DNA from: Bacteroidota bacterium
GTDB taxonomy: Bacteria > Bacteroidota > Bacteroidia > 2-12-FULL-35-15
NCBI GenBank assembly: GCA_016707685.1
Contig: JADJHE010000012.1
Span: 66,138 to 130,137, forward strand
Length of the DNA: 64,000 bases
Direction: 5' to 3'
Below the pieces are notes generated by a model. It was not told the DNA's origin. It was given only the letters and a program-made list of their open reading frames with translations, and ran no database searches. Below are positions 9,232 to 18,727 of the stretch, piece by piece. Both the position numbers and the translations under genes were made by a program. Numbering within the stretch: the stretch's first letter is position 1; each line of letters begins with the position of its first letter.

Positions 9232-10569
9232 ATGAAACGATTGGTAATACTTGGCGGTGGAGAAAGTGGTGTGGGAACAGCTGTTCTCGCACAAAAAAAA
9301 GGGTACGAAGTGTTTTTATCCGATAAAGGAAAATTAAAAGATAAGTACAAAGACGTTCTTTCAAAATATGAGATTAAATGGGAAGAAGAACAACATACAG
9401 AAGCATTGATTTTAAATGCAACTGAAGTTGTAAAAAGTCCTGGTATTCCCGACAAAGTTGAGTTAATTAAAAAGCTTAAAGAAAAAGGAATTCCTGTTAT
9501 ATCAGAAATTGAATTTGCTGGACGATATACCAATGCGAAAAAAATATGCATAACAGGAAGTAATGGAAAAACAACAACAACATTGTTGACTTACCATATG
9601 CTACAAAAAGCAGGATTAAATGTTGGACTTGGCGGTAACGTAGGTAAAAGCTTTGCAATGCAGGTAGCTGAAAACGATTTCGATTACTATGTATTGGAAT
9701 TAAGCAGTTTTCAGTTGGATGGAATGTATGAGTTTAAAGCAGATATAGCTGTGCTATTAAACATTACACCCGACCATTTAGATCGCTACGAATACAAATT
9801 GGAAAACTATGCTGATTCAAAATTTAGAATCATACAAAACCAAACAGAACAAGATGCATTTATTTTCTGTGTGGATGATGAAGTAACAATGCAAACAATA
9901 AAGAACAAACAAGTAAAAGCAAAACAATATCCTATTTCGATTAAGCAAACAGTTGAAACAGGAGCACACTTAGAAAACAATCAATTAATAATAAATACAA
10001 ACAACACAAATCCCTTATTTATGACAATTCAAGAACTAGCCCTACAAGGCAAACACAACATCTACAACTCTATGGCTGCAGGTGTAACAGGCAAATTGGT
10101 TGGAATCAGAAAAGAGACCATTCGCGAAAGTCTTTCTGATTTCCACAACATCGATCACCGCTTAGAGGTGGTAGGTAATGTTCATGGAATTGAATTTATC
10201 AATGATTCAAAAGCTACCAATGTAAACTCTACTTGGTATGCATTAGAAAGCATGAATAATCCTGTGATTCTTATCCTTGGTGGAGTAGACAAAGGCAATG
10301 ATTATTCAATGTTGAATGAATTGGTAAAACAAAAAGTAAAAGCAATCATTTGTTTAGGTGCTGACAACAAAAAAATTATCAAAGCATTTGATAAAATGGT
10401 AGATACAATTTTAGAAGCAAACTCAGCGACTGAAGCTGTAGCACAAGCTTACAAAATTGGTAAAAAAGGAGATACTGTTCTTTTATCACCTGCATGTGCA
10501 AGTTTTGACATGTTTGAAAACTATGAGGATCGCGGAACTCAGTTTAAACAAGCAGTTAGAGCTTTATAA
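9232..10569 (+). CDS. murD: UDP-MurNAc-L-alanine:D-glutamate ligase MurD
   Basis: MurD adds D-glutamate to UDP-MurNAc-L-Ala. The N-terminal Rossmann-like domain begins with LVILGGGESGVGTA; the ATPase P-loop is GSNGKTTTT (109-117). LNITPDHLDRY lies in the central domain. The C-terminal domain has DHRLE, NDSKATN (the carbamylated-lysine-region and substrate contacts of the family) and SPACASFDMF with the following RG. The length of 445 aa is complete. It begins one base after mraY. The next gene downstream is a copy of its C-terminal domain alone. Confidence 0.96.
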   Translation: MKRLVILGGGESGVGTAVLAQKKGYEVFLSDKGKLKDKYKDVLSKYEIKWEEEQHTEALILNATEVVKSPGIPDKVELIKKLKEKGIPVISEIEFAGRYTNAKKICITGSNGKTTTTLLTYHMLQKAGLNVGLGGNVGKSFAMQVAENDFDYYVLELSSFQLDGMYEFKADIAVLLNITPDHLDRYEYKLENYADSKFRIIQNQTEQDAFIFCVDDEVTMQTIKNKQVKAKQYPISIKQTVETGAHLENNQLIINTNNTNPLFMTIQELALQGKHNIYNSMAAGVTGKLVGIRKETIRESLSDFHNIDHRLEVVGNVHGIEFINDSKATNVNSTWYALESMNNPVILILGGVDKGNDYSMLNELVKQKVKAIICLGADNKKIIKAFDKMVDTILEANSATEAVAQAYKIGKKGDTVLLSPACASFDMFENYEDRGTQFKQAVRAL

Positions 10570-10603
10570 AATTATTATTGATTGGGATTTAAAACAAAAA
10601 TCG

Positions 10604-11110
10604 ATGCAAGAAAATTCTAAACTAAAAAACTATCATTCGAAACTAGATACATCTTCTTTATCACGTGAACGAGTTCGAGCTTCAGAAGATGACCATCAAA
10701 TGGAATTTGTTGATGAAATCAATGGCATTGCGTATGTCAATGATTCGAAGTCAATTCGACTTTCAGCAACACGTAATTCATTAGAAGCAATCGAAACATC
10801 GGTAGTTTTGATAGTTGGAGGTAATGATGCAGACAATGATTACTCTGTGCTTGCTCGACAAATAAAAGAAAAAGTAATTGCAATTGTGTATTTAGGAAAA
10901 TATTCCAATGCTATTTTGCAACACTATTCAAAGCACCCTATGCTATTTGCAAAAGCAAACAGCATAAAGGAAGCTATTCAAATAAGTAGTGCCTATGCAA
11001 AGTCGGGAGATGTTGTGTTGTTCTCTCCTGCTTGCGAAGCCTACAAGGAATTTGATAATTACAAAACAAGAGGGAATGAATTTAAAGCGGCAATTAAGCA
11101 GCTTTCCTAA
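10604..11110 (+). CDS. Stand-alone MurD C-terminal-domain paralogue
   Basis: The 168-residue product from ATG 10604 aligns with the last third of the MurD encoded just upstream, after about 38 unmatched residues. Shared blocks are DDHQMEFVDEINGIAYVNDSKS, VVLIVGGNDADNDYSVL, SGDVVLFSPACEAYKEFDNYKTRG. It lacks the UDP-binding and ATP-binding domains, so it cannot be a ligase by itself. Two contact positions have changed: DHRLE is DHQME and NDSKATN is NDSKSIR, while the lysine, the GG turn and SPAC remain. It lies 34 nt after murD and 11 nt before ftsW in one operon. Function is unknown; a regulatory or scaffolding role is conceivable, a decaying duplication is the alternative. Confidence 0.8.
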   Translation: MQENSKLKNYHSKLDTSSLSRERVRASEDDHQMEFVDEINGIAYVNDSKSIRLSATRNSLEAIETSVVLIVGGNDADNDYSVLARQIKEKVIAIVYLGKYSNAILQHYSKHPMLFAKANSIKEAIQISSAYAKSGDVVLFSPACEAYKEFDNYKTRGNEFKAAIKQLS

Positions 11111-11121
11111 AATTTAATTGA

Positions 11122-12273
11122 TTGAATTTATTTAAATACATAAAAGGAGACAAGGTAATTTGGACAGTAGTTTTACTACTTTCCCTTTTATCAATTTTGG
11201 TTGTATACAGTGCAGTTGTTGCATTAGCTTATCGCTATAAAGAGGGAGACACAGCATCGTATTTAATCAAACATGTTTTTATTATGGGTTCGGGATTATT
11301 CTTAATGTATTTAATACATAAAGTAAAATACTCCTACTTTTCAAGGATATCACAAATTGCCATCTTCTTAGCTGCTCCGCTCCTACTCTACACTTTATTA
11401 AAAGGAGTAAGTGCTGGTGATGCAAGCAGATGGTTAGCAATTCCTGGAACATCCTTAACATTCCAAACATCGGATTTTGCAAAGCTTGCATTGATTACTT
11501 ATGTAGCAAGGGTTTTATCCATTAAACAAGATGTGATAAAAGATTTTAAACAAGCATTTATTCCTATCATTGTGCCTATCGGAATTATTTGCGTATTGAT
11601 TTTTCCAGCCAACTTTTCTACTGCAGCCATGCTATTCTTGAACTGCTTTATATTGATGTTTATTGGCCGTATGAATGCAAAACATTTATGGATACTGATT
11701 GGTTCGGGAATAATTATGCTGGGATTAGTACTATTAATTATCTGGAATTTTCCAGATGCTATACCTCGTGGTAGAACATGGAAAGCACGTATTGAAAACT
11801 TTTCGAAGGGAGATAGTGAAAGCAATTTCCAAGCAGAACAAGCTAAAATTGCAATTGCAACTGGTGGAATTATTGGCAAGGGACCAGGTAACAGTATTCA
11901 ACGAAATTTTTTACCACAAGCATCTTCCGATTTTATTTATGCAATCGTAATTGAAGAGTGGGGATTGATTTCAGCCATCATTATTGTATTCTTATACATT
12001 GTATTACTCTTTCGAGGGATTCGGATTGCAAACAAAAGTGAAAAAACATTCGGCAGTCTACTTGCAGTTGGTTTAACATTCAGCCTTGTTTTTCAAGCAA
12101 TGATAAATATGGCTGTAGCAGTTAATTTATTTCCTGTAACTGGTCAACCATTACCATTAATTAGTATGGGTGGAACAAGCATTTGGTTTACAAGTATTGC
12201 ATTGGGAATGATATTAAGTGTGAGTAGAGAAACAGATAACGAAGAGAAAGGAGAAGAAAATGAAACCGCTTAA
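11122..12273 (+). CDS. ftsW: Septal peptidoglycan polymerase FtsW (SEDS family)
   Basis: FtsW polymerises lipid II into glycan strands at the septum and works with FtsI. The 383-aa protein is almost all membrane helices. Family segments seen are GDASRWLAIPG, FQTSDFAKLALI, the GRTWKARIENF loop, IGKGPGNSIQRNFLPQASSDFIYAIVIEEWG (periplasmic loop with the functional Asp/Glu region) and GQPLPLISMGGTS. A TTG codon at 11122 is the only start that keeps the first helix. Its last 14 bases overlap murG. Confidence 0.93.
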   Translation: MNLFKYIKGDKVIWTVVLLLSLLSILVVYSAVVALAYRYKEGDTASYLIKHVFIMGSGLFLMYLIHKVKYSYFSRISQIAIFLAAPLLLYTLLKGVSAGDASRWLAIPGTSLTFQTSDFAKLALITYVARVLSIKQDVIKDFKQAFIPIIVPIGIICVLIFPANFSTAAMLFLNCFILMFIGRMNAKHLWILIGSGIIMLGLVLLIIWNFPDAIPRGRTWKARIENFSKGDSESNFQAEQAKIAIATGGIIGKGPGNSIQRNFLPQASSDFIYAIVIEEWGLISAIIIVFLYIVLLFRGIRIANKSEKTFGSLLAVGLTFSLVFQAMINMAVAVNLFPVTGQPLPLISMGGTSIWFTSIALGMILSVSRETDNEEKGEENETA

Positions 12274-13372
12274 AATAATCGTTAGTGGTGGTGGAACAGG
12301 TGGACACATCTTTCCAGCAATAGCTATTGCTAATGCAATTAAAGCATTACGCCCTGATACAGAATTTTTATTTGTAGGTGCTGAAGGAAAAATGGAAATG
12401 GAAAAAGTTCCAGCTGCTGGTTACAAAATAGAAGGATTATGGATCAGTGGTTTTCAACGTAAACTTACATTATCTAACCTTGCCTTTCCATTTAAATTAA
12501 TAAGCAGTTTGCGTAAAGCAAAAAAACTTCTAAAAACATTTGATGCAGATGCTGCAATTGGCACTGGAGGTTTTGCTAGCGGGCCAATGTTGCAAGTAGC
12601 AGCCAACAAAGGAATAGTAACCTTAATACAAGAACAAAACTCCTATCCTGGAATCACCAATAAAATTTTATCTAAAAAGGTGGATAAAATTTGTGTTGCT
12701 TACAATGGAATGGAAAAATATTTCCCGAAAGACAAAATCATTTTAACAGGCAACCCTGTTCGACAAGACATATTAAGTTTAGAAGGGAAACGTGAACGAG
12801 GAATAGAATTTTTTGGTCTTGATTCAAACAAAAAAACAATATTAGTAATAGGTGGAAGCTTAGGTGCTCGAACAATAAATGAAAGCATTGCAACATGCGT
12901 TCAATCATTTGCCGATGCCAACATTCAACTAATCTGGCAAACAGGAAAAGGATATTTCGAAACAGCAAAAGCAGCAACTGCATCCTATAACGAAAAGGGA
13001 ATTAAAGCATTCGATTTCATTCAAAAAATGGATTATGCCTATGCTGTTGCAGATGTAGTCATATCTAGAGCAGGTGCAAGTTCCATTTCAGAATTATGTT
13101 TGGTGAAAAAACCGTGTATTTTAATTCCTTCTCCGAATGTTGCCGAAGATCATCAAACAAAAAATGCGATGGCATTAGTTACATACAATGCAGCACTATT
13201 AATAAAAGACATAGAAGCTAAAGAAAAATTAAAAGAGGCAGTATTGAATTTAATGCAGGATGAAACGCAATGCATTAAATTATCAGAAAATATTGGTCGA
13301 TTAGCATTCAAAGACTCAGCAACAGTAATCGCAAACGAGATTTTAAGTTTGATTAACAATAAAAAGAAATGA
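12260..13372 (+). CDS. murG: UDP-GlcNAc:lipid I N-acetylglucosaminyltransferase MurG
   Basis: MurG adds GlcNAc to lipid I on the inner face of the membrane, giving lipid II. The N-terminal glycine loop is SGGGTGGHIFPA (9-20). GTGGFASGPML lies in the acceptor domain, VIGGSLGARTIN opens the C-terminal Rossmann fold, and VISRAGASSISELCLVKKPCILIPSPNVAEDHQTKNA is the UDP-GlcNAc site. It is 370 aa, full length, and overlaps both neighbours (ftsW by 14 bases, murC by 4). Confidence 0.96.
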   Translation: MKPLKIIVSGGGTGGHIFPAIAIANAIKALRPDTEFLFVGAEGKMEMEKVPAAGYKIEGLWISGFQRKLTLSNLAFPFKLISSLRKAKKLLKTFDADAAIGTGGFASGPMLQVAANKGIVTLIQEQNSYPGITNKILSKKVDKICVAYNGMEKYFPKDKIILTGNPVRQDILSLEGKRERGIEFFGLDSNKKTILVIGGSLGARTINESIATCVQSFADANIQLIWQTGKGYFETAKAATASYNEKGIKAFDFIQKMDYAYAVADVVISRAGASSISELCLVKKPCILIPSPNVAEDHQTKNAMALVTYNAALLIKDIEAKEKLKEAVLNLMQDETQCIKLSENIGRLAFKDSATVIANEILSLINNKKK

Positions 13373-14759
13373 ATTTTAACAGCATAAATAACGTATATTT
13401 TTTAGGCATTGGCGGCATTGGAATGAGCGCCCTTGCACGTTATTTTAATGCTATGGGCAAACAAGTAAGTGGTTACGACAAAACACCAACTAAACTTACA
13501 AACGAACTAATTGCTGAAGGAATTAGTATTCATTTCGAGGATGATGTAAAATTGATTGGCGCTAATGTATTAAACGATAAATCAAAAACATTGATTGTTT
13601 ACACACCTGCAGTTCCATCAAACCATACTGAATTCAATTATTTAAAAGATAATGGATTTGAAATTAAAAAACGTGCTGAAGTATTAGGCTTAATTACCAA
13701 AGCAACAACAACCATTGCAGTTGCAGGAACACATGGGAAAACTACTACATCATCATTAGTAGCACACATTTTAAAACGGCTAACCTCGATCCTTCTGCTT
13801 TTTTAGGAGGTATCACTCAAAATTACAATACCAATTTATTGATCAGCTCTTCACTCAATTCAAAAAGCTCAACGAATTATGTGGTGGTTGAAGCAGATGA
13901 ATACGATCGATCCTTCTTAACATTGCATCCAAAAATTGCAGTCATTACTTCTGTTGATGCTGATCACTTGGATATTTATGGAGATGTTTCCTATGTAGAA
14001 GAATCCTTTTGCATGTTTGCAAATCAAGTAGAATCAACCTTGATTGTTAAGAAAAGCATAGAAGATAAAATCAAAACAAACAAGGTCCTAATCACGTATT
14101 CCGTTAGTGACACCTCTGCCAATTATTTTGCAAGCAATATTGTTATCAAAGATGGTCAGTACCATTATGATATTGTAACTCCAAAAGGCACATTCAAAAA
14201 CATGACCTTGGGTTTACCTGGAAAACACAATGTAGAAAATTCAATTGCAGCAACAGCCATTGCATGTGAATTAGGAATTTCAGAAAAAGACATACAAGCA
14301 GCACTAAGCAGTTTTAAAGGGGTAAGACGCAGATTTGATTATCAAATAAAATCGGCTGAACTTATTTTTATTGATGATTACGCTCATCATCCTGAGGAGT
14401 TAAAAGCAACAATCAACTCTGCAAAAGAAATGTTTCCAAACAAAAAAATTACAGGGATATTTCAACCACACTTGTTTAGCAGAACAAGAGATTTTGCAGC
14501 TGATTTTGCGACAAGTTTAGATTTATTAGACGAATGCATTTTAATGGAAATTTATCCAGCACGTGAATTACCGATTGACGGAGTTGACTCACAATTATTG
14601 CTGGATTTGATGAAATCAAGCAACAAATCCATTTGTCAAAAAAGTGAATTAGTGAATGAAATAGGCAAACGAAAAATTGAAGTATTATTAACGATGGGGG
14701 CTGGCGATATCGATACGTTTGTTGAACCAATTAAAAATTGTTTATTAAAGAAGTCTTGA
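13369..14759 (+). CDS. murC: UDP-MurNAc:L-alanine ligase MurC, frameshifted as read
   Basis: MurC starts the stem peptide by adding L-alanine to UDP-MurNAc. The N-terminal domain has FLGIGGIGMSALARYF; the P-loop is AVAGTHGKTTTSSL; the central domain has VEADEYDRSFL and the C-terminal domain DDYAHHPEELKATI. The frame breaks in the A4 run at 13773-13776: a fifth A converts HILKRLTSILLLF-stop into HILKTANLDPSAFLGG and gives 463 residues, the usual length. Both halves keep every motif. The gene begins inside the murG stop (ATGA-type overlap) and is needed for growth, so a sequencing error is the simplest reading. Confidence 0.9.
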
Positions 14760-15562
14760 AAAAATTTAAAAAAATAGCATACATCACTCTTTGGGTATTA
14801 CTGGTTACTGGACTAGTAGTTAGCTTGGGCTTTATTAATAAAGAACAAGATTCCTTGCTATGCAAAGAAATGGTGATTCATGTTAACCAAGAAGGAGATT
14901 TATTCTTCTTGGACAACATTGATGTTGCTCGCTTGATTAACGACAGAGGCGATAGCATTAAAAATCAACCAAAACGAACAATTGATGTTGCGGACATAGA
15001 ACACATGCTAAACAGTCATGCTGCTATTTCCAATGCCGAAGTATCGCTTAGCATAGATGGTGTACTAAAAATTGATGTAAAACAACGCAAACCAATATTA
15101 AGAGTAATCAATACTGATGGCGAAAGTTATTACATTGATGAAGAAGGGAAACCAATGCCATTATCGGATAAATACACTGCAAACGTAGTAATTGCTAGTG
15201 GTGCAATAACAGAGCCCTACATTACACGTTACAGATATTCTGTATTTGACATTGCAAAAGATAGCGCTTTGGCAGCAAGCAGCATGTTGGATGAATTGTA
15301 TGCAATGGGAGATTTTATTACTAAAAATGAATTCTGGAAAGCACAAGTACAGCAAATCTATATCAATGCAGAGAAAGACATGGAGATTGTTCCTTTAGCA
15401 GGAAATCAAAAAATCATATTTGGTGATACAACCAACATGGAAGAAAAATTTAATAAACTGTTTACGTTCTACCAACAAGGCTTAAATACGACTGGTTGGT
15501 GGGATAAATACTCCACCATAAATTTAAAATTTAAAAATCAAATTGTTTGCACAAAAAAATAA
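14756..15562 (+). CDS. ftsQ: Division protein FtsQ
   Basis: FtsQ is a bitopic divisome protein. I take TTG 14756, which overlaps the murC stop as TTGA, giving 268 aa; an in-frame TTG at 14738 is the alternative. One membrane helix (about residues 8-28) is followed by a POTRA-like section (CKEMVIHVNQEGDLFFLDNIDVARLI, then AAISNAEVSLSIDGVLKIDVKQRKPILRV) and a beta domain ending in IINLKF-like sequence. Bacteroidota FtsQ are divergent; the place between murC and ftsA and the POTRA pattern support the call. Confidence 0.85.
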   Translation: MKKFKKIAYITLWVLLVTGLVVSLGFINKEQDSLLCKEMVIHVNQEGDLFFLDNIDVARLINDRGDSIKNQPKRTIDVADIEHMLNSHAAISNAEVSLSIDGVLKIDVKQRKPILRVINTDGESYYIDEEGKPMPLSDKYTANVVIASGAITEPYITRYRYSVFDIAKDSALAASSMLDELYAMGDFITKNEFWKAQVQQIYINAEKDMEIVPLAGNQKIIFGDTTNMEEKFNKLFTFYQQGLNTTGWWDKYSTINLKFKNQIVCTKK

Positions 15563-16846
15563 ATGAACATGGAACCATCAGAAATTGTAGTAGGCTTAGA
15601 TATTGGAACAACAAAAATTGTAGCGATTGTTGGTCGCAGAAATGAATTCGGAAAAATTGAAATCCTAGGAATGGGAAAATCAGAATCGTATGGTGTAGCA
15701 CGTGGTGTGGTTCAAAACATTGACCAAACGGTTCAATCTATCCGTACAGCTGTAGCTGATGCCGAAAACAAATCGGGTGTGGATATTAAAATTGTCAATG
15801 TTGGTATTGCTGGTCAACACATTAAAAGCAATCAACACCGTGGTATCAAAACGCGTTCTAGTATTGAAGAAGAAATTTCTCAAAAAGACATTGATTCATT
15901 GATTGATGATATGTACCGTTTAGCAATGGCTCCAGGTGAAGAGATTATCCATGTTCTTCCGCAAGAATATATCATTGATAACGAAAGTGGCATCAAAAAT
16001 CCAATTGGAATGTCGGGGATACGCTTAGAAGCAAATTTCCATATCATAACTGGACAAATAGCCGCTGCTCGTAATATCTACAAATGTGTTCAAAAATCAG
16101 GATTAGAAGTTTCTGCATTAACATTAGAACCACTTGCATCTGCTGATGCCGTTTTAAGTAATGAAGAAAAAGAAGCTGGTGTTGTATTGGTAGATATTGG
16201 TGGTGGAACAACGGATGTTGCTATTTTCCATGAAGGCATCATTCGTCATACAGCCGTTATTCCATTTGGTGGAAATGTAATTACAGAGGACATTAAAGAA
16301 GGATGTACCATTATTAAAAGTCAGGCAGAATTATTAAAAATAAAATTCGGTTCTGCATTAGCAAGTGAAAACCAAGAAAATGAAATCGTTTCAATTCCAG
16401 GATTAAGAGGAAGAGCGCACAAAGAAATTTCTGTAAAAAACTTATCGAGCATCATTCAAGCGCGAATGGAAGAAATTATTGAGCACGTTTATTATGAAAT
16501 TAAACATTCTGGATACGAGAAAAAATTGATTGCAGGAATTGTTGTTACAGGTGGTGGAGCTCAATTAAAACACATCTCTCAACTGATTGAATACATTACA
16601 GGAATGGATACACGTATTGGTTATCCAAACGAACATTTAGCAAAAGGAACTGAAGATGTAACAAGTCCATTGTTCGCTACATCAGTGGGTTTGGTGATGA
16701 AAGAGTTGCAACGAATTGATAAACAAAATCAAAACAGTGCAACAACAAAAACTACGATTACAAGCCATTCAAAAGACAGAGAACGTTCTGGTGGATGGTT
16801 CGAAAAAATCAAAAAGTTTTTTGATGAAGACTCAGTACAACAGTAA
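15563..16846 (+). CDS. ftsA: Division protein FtsA
   Basis: FtsA is the actin-like protein that ties FtsZ filaments to the membrane. GLDIGTTKIVAIVGR is phosphate loop 1; GVVLVDIGGGTTDVAIF is phosphate loop 2; IAGIVVTGGGAQLKHI is the adenosine motif. The inserted 1C/SHS2 domain follows residue 85. The end, SGGWFEKIKKFFDED, is an amphipathic helix suited to membrane binding, after a polar linker. Length 427 aa. It begins on the base after the ftsQ stop. Confidence 0.96.
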   Translation: MNMEPSEIVVGLDIGTTKIVAIVGRRNEFGKIEILGMGKSESYGVARGVVQNIDQTVQSIRTAVADAENKSGVDIKIVNVGIAGQHIKSNQHRGIKTRSSIEEEISQKDIDSLIDDMYRLAMAPGEEIIHVLPQEYIIDNESGIKNPIGMSGIRLEANFHIITGQIAAARNIYKCVQKSGLEVSALTLEPLASADAVLSNEEKEAGVVLVDIGGGTTDVAIFHEGIIRHTAVIPFGGNVITEDIKEGCTIIKSQAELLKIKFGSALASENQENEIVSIPGLRGRAHKEISVKNLSSIIQARMEEIIEHVYYEIKHSGYEKKLIAGIVVTGGGAQLKHISQLIEYITGMDTRIGYPNEHLAKGTEDVTSPLFATSVGLVMKELQRIDKQNQNSATTKTTITSHSKDRERSGGWFEKIKKFFDEDSVQQ

Positions 16847-16857
16847 AAAAAGACTAG

Positions 16858-16905
16858 GTAATTAACATTCAATAGTTAGTAACTAACAGAAGGTATGTTA
16901 ATTAC
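16858..16905 (+). promoter_or_regulatory. Nested inverted repeat between ftsA and ftsZ
   Basis: Perfect 11-bp arms GTAATTAACAT (16858-16868) and ATGTTAATTAC (16895-16905) enclose a second palindrome GTTAGTAACTAAC (16875-16887). It lies in the 147-bp gap before ftsZ. There is no T-run after it, so it is not a plain terminator; an operator or an mRNA structure is possible. Confidence 0.5.
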
Positions 16906-16993
16906 ACATTAAAAAATATAGGAATTTTATAACGTTAAAAAATGTATTGTCGGCTAAGTGCCAATAATATCAAATGTTTAAAACACAATCAAT

Positions 16994-18667
16994 ATGATGA
17001 AATTTGATTTACCTCAAGACAACTCTTCAATTATTAAAGTAATTGGAGTTGGTGGTGGCGGAAGTAACGCTGTAAACCACATGTACAAACAAGGCATTAA
17101 AGGTGTTGACTTTATTGTTTGTAATACCGATCAACAAGCATTAGACATTAGTCCAGTGCCTTTAAAAATTGTTTTGGGTTCTAGCTTAACAAAAGGACGT
17201 GGTGCAGGTTCATTACCAGAAGTTGGTAGAAATGCTGCTATCGAAAATATTGAAGAAGTAAAAGCAATTTTAGGAAACAATACCGAAATGGTATTTATCA
17301 CTGCTGGTTTAGGTGGTGGTACAGGTACTGGTGCTGCACCAGTAATTGCTCAAGCAGCAAAAGAAATGGGAATTTTAACAGTAGGTATTGTTACCATCCC
17401 ATTTGGTTTTGAAGGTAAAAAACGTAAAGCGCAAGCTGATTTAGGTTTAGAGCAATTAAAAGAAAATGTTGATACTTTATTAGTAATCAGCAATGATAAA
17501 TTGCGTGAAATTTATGGTAACCTAAAAGTGACTGAAGCATTTGGTCATGCAGATGATATTTTAACAACTGCTGCAAAAGGTATCGCTGATATTATCACTA
17601 CAACATTACAAATCAACACGGATATCAATGACGTTAAAACGGTAATGAAAAACAGTGGTGTTGCAATCATGGGATCTGCTCAAGCAAGTGGTGAACACCG
17701 TGCAATTCGTTCGGTTGAACAAGCAATGTCATCTCCATTATTAAACGATAGCAACATTCGTGGTGCACGTTATGTATTGGTAAATGTTACTTGTGGTGAC
17801 GATGAAATTACAATGGATGAATTAGGAGAAATCACTGATTATATCCAAGATGCTGCAGGTATGACTGCTGAAGTAATCAAAGGATATGGTGTTGATTCAT
17901 CATTAGGAGATAAAGTAAGTGTTACCATCATCGCAACAGGATTTAATTCAAATGCTGATTTAGGAATTAAAATTGAAAAAGCTCCTGAGAAAAAAGTATT
18001 CTCATTGGTTGATGAACTTCCAAAAGTAGAAAACATTGCTCCTCCTGTTACTTCTACTCCTGTAGTGGAAGAAATGACTTCTTTCTTTAAAGACGAAGTT
18101 GTTGCACCAGTAAACGAAGTAGTAACACCTCTAGCTGAAGTAACACCAGTTGTTAACGAAGTATCTGAAGTAAGTGAAGAAATTATTGCTGAAGAACCAT
18201 TCATGTTCATCAGAAACGAAGTTGTTGAAGAAACTCCTGTTGCTAAAACAGAAGAAGAAAATCAAATTACATTTGAATTCGAAATCACTAATAACAATAG
18301 CAATGTAGTTTCTTACGAAGAGCCATTTATTGTATCGAAAGTGAACGAAGAACCTACAATGGAAAATGATTTTGTAATCGAAAGCAAAGACGAAAGCAAA
18401 ACCATTGCAGAAGTACAACAAGATGAGCAACTAAGAAAATCACAAGAGCGTATCGAAAAATTAAAACAATTGAGTTTTAAATTAAAATCGCCAAATGGTT
18501 TATCTGAATTAGAAAATGAACCGGCTTACAAACGTAGAAACATTGCATTGGATTCTACTCCTCATTCTTCTGAATCACAAGTATCTCGTTATACATTATC
18601 TGAAGGTGATGATAAAAAAGTAGAGATTAAACCAAACAATTCTTTCTTACATGATAATGTTGATTAA
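16994..18667 (+). CDS. ftsZ: Tubulin-like division GTPase FtsZ
   Basis: FtsZ assembles the Z ring. The nucleotide-binding N-terminal domain has VGGGGSNAVNHM and the tubulin signature GGGTGTGAAPV (107-117); the T7 loop is in the NTDINDVKTVMKNSG region. The GTPase core ends near residue 320. A long acidic linker (about 180 residues, rich in Glu/Val/Pro/Thr) follows, then ENEPAYKRR, the likely FtsA-binding peptide, and a further 38-residue tail. The 557-aa length is due to this linker and tail and is typical of Bacteroidota. A 147-bp gap with a structured repeat separates it from ftsA, so it may have its own control. Confidence 0.97.
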   Translation: MMKFDLPQDNSSIIKVIGVGGGGSNAVNHMYKQGIKGVDFIVCNTDQQALDISPVPLKIVLGSSLTKGRGAGSLPEVGRNAAIENIEEVKAILGNNTEMVFITAGLGGGTGTGAAPVIAQAAKEMGILTVGIVTIPFGFEGKKRKAQADLGLEQLKENVDTLLVISNDKLREIYGNLKVTEAFGHADDILTTAAKGIADIITTTLQINTDINDVKTVMKNSGVAIMGSAQASGEHRAIRSVEQAMSSPLLNDSNIRGARYVLVNVTCGDDEITMDELGEITDYIQDAAGMTAEVIKGYGVDSSLGDKVSVTIIATGFNSNADLGIKIEKAPEKKVFSLVDELPKVENIAPPVTSTPVVEEMTSFFKDEVVAPVNEVVTPLAEVTPVVNEVSEVSEEIIAEEPFMFIRNEVVEETPVAKTEEENQITFEFEITNNNSNVVSYEEPFIVSKVNEEPTMENDFVIESKDESKTIAEVQQDEQLRKSQERIEKLKQLSFKLKSPNGLSELENEPAYKRRNIALDSTPHSSESQVSRYTLSEGDDKKVEIKPNNSFLHDNVD

Positions 18668-18684
18668 TCTATAATTATAAAATT

Positions 18685-18724
18685 AAAACACCCGGTTGTC
18701 GAACTCAATCGGGTGTTTTTTTTT
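18685..18724 (+). terminator. Rho-independent terminator of the dcw cluster
   Basis: The stem AAAACACCCG (18685-18694) pairs with CGGGTGTTTT (18710-18719), and GTTG with CAAT extends it inward; a run of nine T follows. It is 17 bp after the ftsZ stop. Confidence 0.9.
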
Positions 18725-18727
18725 AGA

